A stretch of 64,000 nucleotides of DNA, from assembly GCA_028023455.1 (NCBI GenBank), contig JAQFVV010012513.1:1189001-1253000 (forward strand). Reading direction: 5' to 3'. Source of the DNA: Epiperipatus broadwayi (lineage: Eukaryota; Onychophora; Udeonychophora; Euonychophora; Peripatidae). Position 1 is the first letter of the stretch; each line of letters begins with the position of its first letter. This document shows, piece by piece, positions 24,805 to 37,373 of the stretch. A program made the translations under genes and the position numbers. The notes under the pieces were generated by a model. It was not told where the DNA came from, searched no databases, and saw only the letters and a list, made by a program, of their open reading frames with translations.

Positions 24805-26555
24805 AAGCTTAATATTAGAAGAAATCTACACAGTCTACACATGTGCTTTTTATGTCTTTGTTTCCATCTTTCTTCCTAATTTCAGAAAAGTTATATTTTT
24901 TTTATGATAAAAAATAAAAATTTTATGATAATTTTTGTCATCAAGTAAATTGAATTTTTTGACTTTCTCTTACGTTTTTTATTATTACTGGAGTAATATT
25001 CACCCTGAAAATTACATTGGAAAAAGTACATTTTACTGATGTATTTAGAAGAATAAATGTTATCGGGAACCGATGGTAAGTATTTATTTTTATATATTTT
25101 GAATTATTATTTTATTTTTATATATTTTTTAATTATTATTTGAATTTATATTTGATAAAAAATATACGGAAAAATTATTATTGAAACTAACATATATGCT
25201 GATCAAAAAAATGGCTTGTGATTGTGTAAATTTATATCGTGAATTATTTGCATTTTTTGGTAGAATGTGGGTTTGGGTCCAGTATTTGAATTAGGTGATA
25301 TGAGACAAAGATAAATGTATTTTGCAAATATTATGACCCAATTTAGTTTTCTCTGTAATGTCTTGTCTGCATTTTAATAATAATAAAAATATGCAAATTC
25401 TAAAAGTAAAGATTTTGACATGTAAATTTCAGAGCTGCATATCAAATGCAAAGAAAGGTGGCAATTGATGAAGCTATTACTAAATTTATGATCATAGTAG
25501 CATGACGTAATATGAGCCATCAAAACCTATTAAGTACTTGTTATAAGGGATGTTATTAGGGATGACATATTCATTGCAAACTCCTGTATGAAAATACATT
25601 TTGAAGGGCTACTAGGAAAAATGAAAGGTACTAATGTCTTTATTCTACAAAGTTTTCAAGTGATGGATTACTTTAGGTAAGTGTTAATATATATCACTTT
25701 TATAGAAATTTTATGATGAATCCAACTAACCTACTAACAAAAATATAATTTTAAGTTGTATGCAAGATAATTTTGAATTTACGAAATAATATGAAATAAA
25801 TTATTAGAAATATTAAGTTTTATTCTTTTTTTTATTACTTTGAATATCAATGACTATGTTTCAAACCATATATATATAAGTTAGAATAACATTTGTGGCC
25901 TAACATAATTTTTTAAATATTCAATATGGCTGCTTCACAACAAAGAAGTTTTAAACGATAAAAAGCATTGTCTAAAATGAATATTTTTATTTATTTGGCT
26001 TGCTTTGCACCTCTCTTATGTCATGAGCCCTTAAGTGTTGCTAAATCTAAATGTAATGCAGATTTAGAACTGAAAAATGCAAATATTTATCAAAAAATCA
26101 TAGTTAGGCTTAATATATCTATGGAGATTATCCTTTTCTTTTTTAGCGATTTTGTTATATTTTTACTTCAAGGCACACAATTCAATAGCTAAAACTTTAA
26201 TTAAACTATTAATTCAAACATCTTTATCAATATTGAAAAAAAAGGATTAATTCATAAAAGTAATAATAACAAATCCACTATATGTATAATTAAACTAAAA
26301 GTATAATAATAAATTAATAAAATTATTATCTGAATTTTTATTATATTTCATTTAATAAAATGAAAACAAAAATGTCTATATGGAAAGCATCGATTTTTTT
26401 TTTTTTTATCTTTATACTTTCCATCTTAACAGATCGAAAACAAAACGTCAAATCTGAAATTTATTACATATTTTTTGCTTCATTTGTTTACAGTTTATTT
26501 AAATTCTGGTACACAATTTATGGTAAACATATATAAACAAATGTAGAGGTCGAGG
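24805..26555. other. A/T-rich sequence without recognisable gene
   Basis: Two near-identical ATTTTTATATATTTT.AATTATTATTT units sit in tandem at about 25085-25145. A 74-codon frame at 25968-26192 begins with a hydrophobic stretch (FIYLACFAPLLC), but it has no recognisable domain and runs into A/T-rich sequence. I treat it as chance. Confidence 0.5.
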
Positions 26556-26565
26556 GATTTATTTA

Positions 26566-26590
26566 GCACCGGAAGTGAAGGGGGCGCTGC
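26566..26590 (+). promoter_or_regulatory. ETS-like site next to a G/C core resembling CTCF
   Basis: ACCGGAAGTG (26568-26577) matches the ETS-family consensus. It is followed at once by AGGGGGCGCT (about 26579-26588), which resembles the core of animal CTCF sites. This is the most G/C-dense 25 bases in an otherwise A/T-rich neighbourhood. No gene is visible beside it. Function is inference from motif resemblance. Confidence 0.35.
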
Positions 26591-28207
26591 AATTGACGAA
26601 ACAATCTTTGTGTTTTTCACTATGATATTGAGGTAAATCACAGTGCATTAATCTATATATGCACTTCTCAGATTGTTATAAAAAAATAATTAAAATTTAT
26701 GAGGTGCAGGTAGATTATTATTAATCCAAATCCCATTAATTTCAAAACTTATTCAGATAAAAAATATTGGTTTAATTTTTTGTTTTAGTTACTGCTATAT
26801 CAAATTTACATATATAATAGACAAAACGTAAATTGTAACTCTACATAACTCAATTCTCAACACCACTACCCCCTTTCACAATAACTTTGTTTGTTTCACT
26901 TTCACATGTCGGGTGCTCCGTTTTTTACAGATCATGCGTTTGAAAACTGCTGGTGTGTAAGACCAATGCAACATCAAATCTTTTTATTGATATTTCATTT
27001 AGACATTTAAAAAAGATATCTCATAATTCTAGACATCTATGAAGCACCATGCCAATTTTTGAATTTCTAAATAGATTCCAAAGCCTTTGTATCACCCAGT
27101 CATGAATAATATCTGTTCAATACACTACAATAAAACATTTCAATCAAAACATTTTTCATTAATTAATTTAGATTAAATCTCAAACAGACATGTGTCTATA
27201 CAATAATTATCTATATGAAATGCTATACATTTTTCAAACATGCCCACACTTTTTATCTCCATACCTGTTTGTGTTTAACAAGTGCACAATTAAACTTAAA
27301 GCTTTTGCTTTATAGACATATAAAATAATTTCATCTCTGTAAAGCATCCATAGTTATTCGCACACTTAGAACAATGTGACATGCATGCTACTTCATTATA
27401 TTTGACAATAAAAATTACAATGTATTCAAAAGAAATATTGTACCTGTTTAACACATTTATATCCCCTCAAATTTATACCCAGACATATCACAAATAAGTG
27501 GTAGCAGTCTACGATATTTGTCAGGTGTGCAATATTAAACTTGTATTGAGATTAACATTCTACAAAAGCATCACATTTTAAATAATTGTACATTAATTGA
27601 ACAATCACCAGTACAATCTCCTACATTTTTATCTGCATTTGATGACACATTGTTTTGCTTGACTTGGAATGTGACATAATTTCTTCATATGTTTCTCTGT
27701 ATAATTTAATCTTTTCTTGTAGATACATTCAGGACTGAACTGAGTTTGTTTGAAGCTCCAAGAAAACTTTTCGTTGGAGCCCCATATCATGCTACTCCTG
27801 CCAGATGATTAAAATTTGTATCCAAATTTATCCAGAACAAATGATCTCTATTGGAGGTAAAAAGAAAATAATGTAGATTACAATTTTTTTTATTTAAAAA
27901 AAAAACAATATATATTGTTTAAAAATAAAGTATAAATATATATGTATTAAAAAATAAAAAGTAAACTAAAAATTTTAAAACATCTCCTAGGTTTCTTTGA
28001 TGCAAAATCTCCCAACAGCTGTGCAAAATTATGTTTTAGCTATTTGTCTCTATTAAAATTATACTTAGTCCTGACAACTAACTTTGGGAAATTGTGGTTT
28101 TCAAACAATTTTTTATTACTTTTAATTTAGTCAAACATCTTTCTCCTGTTGCTACTGACACAGGTATTATTAAAAGAATTCTCAGGGCCACAGCAACATT
28201 CAGCACT
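26591..28207. other. A/T-rich sequence with one exon-like segment
   Basis: At 27723-27856 an acceptor-like TTTAATCTTTTCTTGTAG precedes 134 bases of more balanced composition, ending in a donor-like GAG|GTAAAA. The best frame is open for only about 24 codons (TELSLFEAPRKLFVGAPYHA, ending shortly after), so a coding internal exon is not supported; an untranslated exon is possible. The rest is A/T-rich. Confidence 0.35.
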
Positions 28208-28245
28208 AAATTATTTGGTTGTTTTCTCATCCTTGGTGTTCGCCT
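28208..28245. repeat. 38-bp inverted repeat, left member
   Basis: AATTATTTGGTTG and TCTCATCCTTGGTGTTCGCC recur reverse-complemented at 29936-29972 with about two mismatches and a one-base indel. The pair brackets the tandem arrays at 28.8-29.8 kb. Similarity stops abruptly on both sides of each copy. Confidence 0.8.
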
Positions 28246-28824
28246 CAAATGTCGCTATTTCTAGGTAAATTCCTAGAAATATACCGTTTCACCGGCCTTC
28301 ACCTAACAAAAGAGGAAATTTTCTACATTATAAATGCAGAAAAGTCCTCACATTATGTTGGACAGAGGTGGTGTTGGTGACAGAAGCCAACACAGATGAG
28401 ACTTCTTTCTATGATAAAACACAGAAAGAGTTCCCGACGGCTTCCGGTTATGGCTTTTTTTTCTATGCTAAAAGTAAAGAGAAAGAAATGACTATGATCG
28501 GCTGCCATAGTAGTCAATTTTGTTCATCATTTTCTCATAATAATAGAATATCTATTTTCTCTGTAGTTTTGTGTGAGAGCGTGTGTATTTGAAGCAGTCA
28601 TAGTTTTTTAAAATTTGATAAGATGTCTATTTTTTTCAATGTGTTATAACTTAGTTTACTGTTGTAAGTTTAGTAATAATGTCCTGAAGATTCCATTAGG
28701 AATGGGTAACCCTCAAAAATTGCTTTTAAGGGTGCAAAACGGCAAAAAAAATTAAGGATCATGCGAAAAGGACCGTATTTGCGAGAATTTGTCCATGACC
28801 AGTTATTTTTGCTATACTGTATAT

Positions 28825-29360
28825 ATATACGCACAAACAGAAACAACCCAGTGTCTAATTATTAGGAATTACTTGTCCAAAAAAGAAAATTAGTCGGGTA
28901 TTATTATTATTATTATTTTTTTTTGTTACATTTATTATTTCAAAATAAGATTAGTTTTTATATCTACACACTAACAAAAACAACCCAGTTCCTACTTAAT
29001 TACTGTCTTAAAAAAAAAAAAGAAAAGAAAGCAAATTCAACGAGGTTTGGTTTTTTTCAATGGAGTATTTGAATTACGGTATTTTATATATATATACACA
29101 TACACAAAAGATTTACCAAAAAAAAAAAAAAAAAGAAACCCACTTTCTGATTAATCACTGTCAAAAGAAACGCAAATTAGTCGGCTATCATTTTTAAAAT
29201 TAGTATTTCAATAACGGTACCCTTTTTATATAGACAGAGTTAACAAAAACAACCCACTTTCTGATTCATTACTCCCCCCCCCCCCAAAAAAAAAAGAAAA
29301 TGGAAATTAGTCGGGTATCATTTTTCAATCGAATCTTTCAATGATGGTCCTTACTAATAG
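28825..29360 (+). repeat. Degenerate tandem array, ~115-155-bp units
   Basis: Four units start with ACAACCCAGT or ACCCACTTTCTG near 28841, 28980, 29137 and 29249. Each contains an A-run, then GCAAATTAGTCGGGTAT-like and AATGGAGTATTTGAAT-like segments, then TTTTATATATA. Unit length varies mainly with the A, C and TTA runs. Confidence 0.8.
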
Positions 29361-29432
29361 TAGTCAGGTATCAATTCTAAATTGTAGTACTGTATATAAA
29401 TGACGTTACTTTTGATCGATTTAGAATTACAT

Positions 29433-29780
29433 CTTGCTTTTTTAATAAAAATAATTGATTTTTACTCTTGACCAAAAATACCGTAACTTTAAAAAAAGAC
29501 ACACATAAAGTTCCCCAAAAAAATATTACAAAAAGCCCCGTAACTTTAAAGACACGTACACAAATTCAAAAACAAGATAAGATTAATAAACATTTACTTA
29601 GTACGTCTTGCTTTTGAATAAAAGTATTGATTTACACTTGCAAAAAAAAAAAAAAAAACCCGTAACTTTAAAAATACACACATAAAGTCCAAAAAAAAAA
29701 AAAGTTAGAAAAACACCGTAACTTTAAAAAAACACACACAAACTCAAAAACAAGATAAGATTAATAAACATTTACGAAAA
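29433..29780 (+). repeat. Two-copy tandem repeat, ~175-bp unit
   Basis: CTTGCTTTT...AATAAAA.TA.TTGATTT starts at 29433 and 29607. CAAAAACAAGATAAGATTAA, followed by TAAACATTTAC, recurs at 29569 and 29746. Each unit contains CCGTAACTTTAAA twice. Non-coding. Confidence 0.85.
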
Positions 29781-29935
29781 AAATGAAAAAACTAACATCA
29801 TATAATAGTATTAGTTAGTAGAATATTTTATTATAAATCTAAGAAATCAGATCTTTTTAGATCAAATCGATCATTTAGGTCGGGCCCCGGAATCGTTATA
29901 TGTATATATTTTTGATTAGCATCAAGGCCATCTCT

Positions 29936-29972
29936 AGGCGAACACCAAGGATGAGAATACAACCAATTATTT
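29936..29972. repeat. 38-bp inverted repeat, right member
   Basis: Reverse complement of 28208-28245. A 64-codon minus frame (29831-30025) passes through it, but I recognise no domain in that frame. Confidence 0.8.
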
Positions 29973-29980
29973 TTTAGATA

Positions 29981-31930
29981 TAACAATGAGGAAAATCCAC
30001 ACATTGCAACATCAGATTTTGACAAGAATTTTGTTACTGTGGTTGCAGTTTTATAAAAACCAAAACTTCATGAATATTATTATCATTGTTTATTTCCTAA
30101 AATAAGTTGAAATGTAATTTAGTAATAACTATCTTCCAAATTTAAGACTTGATCTATTAGGACTTATAACAATGTATTCATTCTAAATTTATTTTTGATG
30201 GACAAAAAATACTTGACAGCAGGTTGTGATGGTACAATTTGACACCCAGGGAGACATGTATGATAACAAAAGACCACCATATCATATGCCTGTTTCTCTG
30301 GATGTAGTAGCTGAGGGATTCCTGACTCCATTAAAGAAGTCACAGTGCATCACATCACATCCAAACTATGCTAGACTAACTCCCCTTCATTCTTCTTCTA
30401 GATTTCTGGTCATAATTTATTTTTATTAGCCACCAAACATGCCACAATAAACTATTGGTTTATATATGTGAATACCAATTTAAGCCATTAATTAATCACT
30501 ACCCCTTCCTACAATCTTAATACTGTAATATATGAATAATGTTAAGAACAATAAACTCCTAACAGTTTAAAATTTTACAAAGTATATAACTCACTAATGC
30601 ATGCATGTTTGGTAAAATAAATGATTCAATTTCAATCCCTGTAATATTCACCTCTCCTCCCCCTTTTAAGATCAAGACCATATAATCTTGTCAAAAACAA
30701 AAACAACTATCATCTAAATAAACTAAAACCTTCCTAAAAGATATATGTGAATGTATAAATTAACCAGGAATTTGAAAACAATAATTTGAATCAAGGATAC
30801 AGGTAAGACTGTTCCAAAGAATGACAACACCAGAATTGATATATATGTCGATATCAATATTATTAAACAAATTTTATAAATTATATTTCCTCTATTTTAA
30901 TATGAAGGGTACCCTGGATGCACATAGCAAAACGATGTCAGAAAGTAATATCAAATCTCTCTCCAACTTATGTTTATTTAAAATAATCACTCAACTGTAT
31001 AAGACATTTAAACAAACATACAGATCAAAATAGCTACTAACTTATACAACCCTCAGGGACTGATCAAATCACACAACTTCACTTTACATATAACAACAAA
31101 ATGTTAAACACAATTGTAGCAAGATATTATTAAAATGATTATATAATAAAATATATATATTTAAATATTTTTTTCGAGGTACAATCCCTTTTTTAATTCT
31201 ACAGTCCTTCTAGTCCCATTCAAGTAATTTATCGAAATGAATCCATTTAACTGGAACACTGAGACTCAAATATAGACTTTGTATGTTGTTTAAAGTAAAT
31301 CAAAAGCATACAGATGTCCACATAGCAAATTTTAGTTTCATTCTTGGCTGATATGATATCTTATAAAGGTATTTTGGCATAGTACATTGTCACCCAAAGG
31401 CACAGTTGCATTGTAAGCCATGAGAAAAGAGTTCCCAGGAAGAATCAAGGTCATATTAACCAGATGACATCATAGTGCCCTTTCTTACAGAATATGAAAT
31501 GTCTTTTTTTAAAAAAAACATTTTTATACTTTTTATCCCTTTTCTTTCATTAGCATTTTTCTATTTTACAGTTAACACCTTAGTTCTAAATCTAACTTAA
31601 TTAAGAATAGTCAAATATTTTTTTTGTCACTTCTACTCAGGACCTAATTTTTTTTTTTTTTTTAATAATATTTTTTTAAAAATAAAATTATGGTTAATTG
31701 TGTTCATGTGCAATCATTCGATTTACAAATTTAAATTAAAATCTTTTTAGTTTTTCTGTTCTTTCTCTATAATGGAGTGTGCTCCCCCTACCCCCACTAA
31801 CATACCAAAAAATAATTATGCTTTATTTAAGACAGATTTTGATCATTCTACAGATAGCATTATCAATACTACTTATGTCAATATGTTCATAAATTCTATA
31901 TATGTCGCATTAATAAATCTATAAAATAAA
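29981..31930. other. A/T-rich sequence; one dispersed box at 30275-30350
   Basis: Apart from the box near 30.3 kb nothing is recognised. The frame at 30226-30429 looks coding at first sight, but its central part is a copy of that box. Confidence 0.5.
30275..30350. repeat. Dispersed ~80-bp box, copy 3 (reverse orientation)
   Basis: The reverse complement matches 4480-4562 and 52660-52735: GATGTGATGCACTGTGACTT, GGAGTCAGGAATCCCTCAGC, ATCCAGAGAAACAGG. The plus frame reads MPVSLDVVAEGFLTP, parallel to the frames open in the other copies (QVSLGIVAKRFLT and QVFLGIIAERFLT). The box may be a short conserved coding or terminal piece of an unrecognised mobile element. Confidence 0.6.
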
Positions 31931-31938
31931 CAAAACTA

Positions 31939-33985
31939 GGTGCTGGTTTACAATATACTCACCACCATTTTGAATTCTAAGGATTTCCAAACACCACTGC
32001 TGGCACATTCAAGCAATAAATGTCATTGAATAATTTACATAGATCACTTGGATGTGTCAGTGGTGATTAAGGGTGATCTTTAGAAATTCAAAATGGTTTT
32101 GAGTGCAGTTTAAATACTAAAAGCTTATAACTTTAAAGTACAAATGTTATTACAATAATGATACCACAGAGACCATAGTATGCAAGAAGGGGAAAGGATG
32201 TTTTGAGAAATACAAAGTATTCTTCAAAAATATAGAAGTCAGATCAAATCATACTTATAATTTCAAAATACTAAAAGCTTATTATTTCTAAAATATGGAT
32301 TTTATTACATTATATGCCCATAAGCACATGCTGAAGTAATGTAAAATTGATCATAACAAGCTTATAATTTTGAAATAATGTAAAATTGGTCAAACCAAGC
32401 TTATAATTTTGAAATACTAGAAACTTATAATTTCTAAAATATGATTTTTTTACAATAATAATACCACAAAGCACCAAAGTATGCAGTAAGGGGAAAGGAC
32501 GTTTTTGCCAATACAAAGTATCATCCAAAAATGTAGAGATTTGATCAAACCAAGCTTATAAATTCAATGTCTTCTGAAATACAAATTTGATTACAATGTA
32601 TGTCCATAATCACATGTTGAAGTAATGTAAAATTGTTCATACTAAGCTTATGATTTCAAAATAACATACAATTGTTCATACCAAGCTTATAATTTTGAAA
32701 AACTAAAAGCTTATAGGTTCTAAAATATGAATCCATGTTAAAATAATGTAAAATTGATAATACCAAGCTTATAATTTTGAAAAACTAAAAACTTCTAAGT
32801 TCTAAAATATGAATTTTATTACAATATATGTCCATAACCATATGAAATAAAGCATATTAATTTTACAATTAATTGGATTTTTTCTTATGAGAAAGAACCT
32901 GATGTAGAGTTAGAGAAAAAAATGGAGATAAGAAAAAATAGCATTCACATTTGATTTTCTGTTGTTATCAGATCTACACTTAATCACATAAGATCCTTAT
33001 GGGCTCTTGGAATTGATACAATTCTATAAATCTATTTACATAATTTTCTATTTATTAGCATCAAAGTGACTTTTATCATGAAGAAATGAACACAAAAACA
33101 TGTTTAAAAATATTTACAGATTTAACAAAAAAATGCTGATTGTTTTAATGTAAAAGAGATATTGGATTTAAATAAAATAAACACTAATTTTTTTACTATC
33201 ATCAGGTAGCATTAACATCTTTGAAAAATTTAATGAATAAATCTCTCATTTAGATTCTGTTTATCCATCCACCAGAAATAATAAAATGAAAACGAAGCTT
33301 TGGTAAAAAATATTGCTTTATTAATTTTTTATTAATTGTAAAATTAATATTCTTTACTTTAGACAATTATTCTTTCAACTAATATTAAGATAAAATATGA
33401 TTTCTTATTAATTGTAGAATTAATATGCTTCACAGTCGTTCCTATGTTTATTCAAAGTTTACATTATTTCAAAATGTGGTTATAGGTCTATATTGTAATA
33501 AAATTTGTATTTTAGAAATTATAAACTTTTACTGTTTCAAAATTATAAGCTTGATTTGATCAATTTTACATTTATTGGACATGTCATTTTTTAATAAGAT
33601 TGGTTTGATCAATTTTATGTTTATTGAACATATTTCATTTTTTAATTAATATATGTGTTTGTTATTTTTTTACGTTTAATTTTTCTGTTTAAGTACTTTA
33701 AATTTGTATTTTAGCAATAATAAACTTTTAGTGTTTCAAAATTTATTCATTCCTACTGTTTTTTATATTTTGTATATTTTACTCATGTGATTTAATCAAA
33801 TAGTGTTGTATAAAATATGGATTTTAACTTTTTGATTATTGATATAAATTGTGATTTTGTAATGAATGGTCATATTGTGACCACATGTGGATTATTCAAT
33901 GTCATTTATCACTTGGATGTATCAGCAATGGTTTTGGGGGTCCTTAGAATTCAAAATGACCATGATTACACTTTAAATCAATACC
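31939..33985. mobile_element. ~2.05-kb element with long terminal inverted repeats and internal arrays
   Basis: The left end (31939 to about 32043) matches the reverse complement of the right end (about 33888-33985) over ~95 bases. Shared segments include ATTTTGAATTCTAAGGA, TAAATG.CATTGAATAAT and the outer GGT..TG.TTTA. CAAAACTA (31931-31938) and CAAAATTA (33986-33993) flank it, a plausible diverged 8-bp target duplication. A third, inverted copy of the end lies just inside, at about 32046-32110. No transposase frame remains. The 8-bp flank is suggestive of hAT, but the ends are not typical enough to assign. Confidence 0.68.
32105..32850 (+). repeat. Degenerate tandem repeat, ~300-bp period with short sub-units
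   Basis: GATACCACAGAGACCATAGT (near 32160) recurs as AATACCACAAAGCACCAAAG (near 32459), followed in both by GTATGC...AAGGGGAAAGGA. Inside and after these units, AAGCTTATAATTTTGAAATA-like modules recur about eight times, each followed by AATGTAAAATTG. Reverse-complement relatives lie at 33480-33760 in the same element, so single-stranded copies could fold back. Confidence 0.75.
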
Positions 33986-33993
33986 CAAAATTA

Positions 33994-36900
33994 TAACAAT
34001 AAAATATAGAATAATATTTTATTATGAGGTGGAAAAATTCCACCACAATATAATTAAATAAAGATGATTGTTTTGAAAAATTAAAATACTATTATGGTTG
34101 AAAAATAAACTATGTTTTAAATATCTGTATATTATTATAAAAAATAAAAATTAGAGGTAAACATTGATGAAAATTCATATTCGAAATCAAAATGCTACCC
34201 TTAAACTTCTGTGATACCAAGCAGTTGCTTGTTTTATTGTGGCTTCAGGCCAGCCCTGGATACATCAGTATCTATCATACCACAGAACATTCTTGTTTTA
34301 ATATGCTACTCACAATGATTTCTAACCAGACTCATAATGAATCATTTTAATAAATTTGAAAATACAATTTTATTTCTCATCTATCAATGCCTGTTCATTC
34401 AGTCTGATAAAAGTAAAATTGTATTTGTAAGTTTCTTAATAATTCATTAATGAATATGCTTACAGATAATTCTGACTAACATATTAAAACAAGAATGTCC
34501 TGTGAGATTATTTTTATCCTAAATCTTATATATTTAAACAGTAGTAACAATTATTTACATGCTATTGAAATTAGTAATGGTCAGTATTTGTGTATAATGT
34601 TATCAATAAAAAATTGCACAATTATAAAATATATTCTGTATTTTAAACTGTTGTATTATTACAAGAAAAATATTTTAATGTATACAAACATAAACAGTAA
34701 AATTAATTTATATTTCAATTAACATTTCACAAATGGATGGAATTTTAAATGTGATTATAGATCACTTGAGCATTTACCGAGTTATTCTGACATTGAATAA
34801 CAACTGCAGTTCTTGAGTTAAATTGTTACATGGTTTTGTCATATGTTTATCTATGGGATTAACTTTATTTATACATATGCCACTATTTATATATATTATG
34901 TTATCAATAAAAAAAATTGTGCTGATATAAATATATTCTGTATTTTAAACTGTTATATCATCACAAATTGCTAGAAAGATGATAAAAAAAGATTTTATGT
35001 GATATGAGGGTGGGGGGTAATATAAAATGAGTGTTGGGGTTATGTGTGAGAGACTAGAAGGCAGGGAAAATGGATTGAACTTAGAGAGAACTCTGTAGTA
35101 GATCAATAATAGAGAAAATGATGATGATATTGTTACAACGAACAGTATGGATTGGTGATGTATGAGAACTTACAGATCACAAGAGATGCATTGAACTTGG
35201 AGAGAATTCTGCCACAAAAAGTATTTCAATATATACAACTATAAATAATAAAATTAACATATATATATAAATTTTATAGACATACCACCTTAAATAACTG
35301 ACTGCATATTATCTTTTCATTTGAGGAAAATCTGATAACAAACATTTCATTTAATGAGCAGAATATAAAAGGAGGTCTTCAGGTCTTTTTATTATTATTA
35401 TCTTAAAACCTGTTATTTAGATACTCTTAATTTCCCCCCATTATTTTAGGAATAAAGAATTTTGCAATAATAATTAATTCAGTTTAAATGATAAAAATTA
35501 TAATATGGTTTTTATCAAAAAGTATATTTAATTTATTACAGTGATATTATTTATGGTATCCCCTTTTATATTAGTAATTTATATTATTTATGTTTATGCA
35601 TATAATCTTATATATACTATTTAATTAAATGACAGATAAAAATAACATAATAATACAATTAATGGAAAAGATGGTAGCTCTGTTTATATATTCATTATTT
35701 AAAATATGGATATAAAATAGATTGTACATAAAATTAAAAACCCATAAATAATATTAAGGAACCTAATAGGAGGAAGATATATGAAACCAATTACTTTAAT
35801 TATGTCAAAAATAATTTAATCATAAATATACCAAGACCGTATAGAAAAAAGCTTTCATAAAGTTAGCCTTTTTTATTTGTTTCAAACAGTATGTGTTTAG
35901 CGGACTTTCCAACTATTACAAGTCATATGCGTAGGTTAAATTGGAAAGTGGGAATGAGTGTAAATATATGCTGTTATTGCTAATTTACATAAAATTTAAG
36001 TATGAAAATTAATTGGGGAGAATAGGCATGATTCTTTTCTATTGATTGACTTTTGTTACCCGAAATATGCCATGTCTCTTTAATTTTTCGTTTAATATCA
36101 CTCAGTTCAGTGCACACGATGTTAGCTCATAAAGGAACAAAGGGATGACCAGTTGCAGAAATATCTTTCAAATATTTTTTAAATAAATACTATGTTTACA
36201 ATGACAATTATAACTGAAACGCACAAGCTTATTATATACATGTGTCTATATATGTAATATTTAAGGTATATGAGCACAGACTTTTACACGACTCACCACT
36301 CTTCACACTATCTCATAACACTGATACATCTGAACACATAACGACAATTATGAATACATGGTAAATTAAAAGGGGGAGGTAGAATTACAAACATAAAGAA
36401 GGATATAAAAAGTGTACCTGAGGATGAATAATATATAATATAATAATATTGTGGGTAAGAGATAAACCTGTATATCTGGACTACTGTGAACACACAAGTA
36501 AGCCATTAAACTCTTTCATCCTACCCTGACAAATTAACTCACAATACCAATAGTCACTTAGTCATTCTTGTTCAAAAAAATATTGAATGTGTATCTGTAG
36601 TTGTTATAGCTTTATTATATAGGTATGTGTTAAGCTATCCGTGTAATCAGGTTTACCCAAGATTCACCGTAATAAACGGAGGAGAGGTGGTCCCTGGCAT
36701 TTAATCCTTTAATAAATTGTTACATTTAAAAAAAAAAAATTAATCCATTTAATTTGGGTTTGTAACTTAATCCAAATATATGCTTTTTACACACATATAT
36801 TAGTTAATATCCTAATCCTGAGAAATCATTAAATTCACTAAGGAAGATGTTGGGATGATAATAATAAATGATCATATATTTAAAAGTTTTCCAAGAGTAA

Positions 36901-37373
36901 ACTTTCTTTATAGAAGATGTAATGCCTTTGAGTTTCTTTTTAATGCAATTGAAAAACAAATAAAATACTTTTGGGAGTAAGTGTACGTTTAAATCATAGA
37001 TCATCATCATCGAATTGGTTAATATTATTATGTATTTGAATTTAAAAAAAAAAAGAATTTTATTAACCATCCAACATATTATTTATTTAAACCAAAGTTT
37101 ATCATATACTCATTAAATTGACATTATGTATCTTAAATTATTAAATCATTTAATATTTTATATATTATGGTATCTATGTTGAAACTCATTTTTCATGTAA
37201 TATAAATAGAAATCCAGACTATAAAAAAATTACTGTTACAATATATAAATAATTCCAGTTTTTAAATGCTATATTGAAGGTGATTTGATGTTTGGATATT
37301 TCAGTATATTATTAAGCACAGAAATTATTTTTGTATATATCTGTGTTAAGTGGTTCAAAAATTGAAATGACTA
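33994..37373. other. A/T-rich sequence without recognisable gene
   Basis: A locally G-rich patch at 35000-35210 contains ATTGAACTTAGAGAGAACTC and ATTGAACTTGGAGAGAATTC about 130 bases apart. It may be a faint RTE-type LINE tail, but I cannot support that. No other structure was recognised. Open frames (for example 34495-34722 and 36804-37070) lack domain signatures. Confidence 0.45.

Noticed and set aside
28368-28592. 74-codon frame starting MVLVTEANTDETSFYDK
   Set aside because: Composition looks plausible for an exon, but I see no family, and the splice sites are not convincing.
28825-29780. Possible CRISPR-like direct repeats
   Set aside because: Units are long, degenerate and contiguous, without uniform spacers, in an animal genome; ordinary tandem repeats.
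30226-30429. 67-codon frame with coding-like composition, first suspected to be an exon
   Set aside because: Its central part is one of three copies of a dispersed ~80-bp box, so it is repeat-derived.
35000-35210. Possible further RTE tail with duplicated ATTGAACTT.GAGAGAA
   Set aside because: Only two short similar segments; no protein motif readable.
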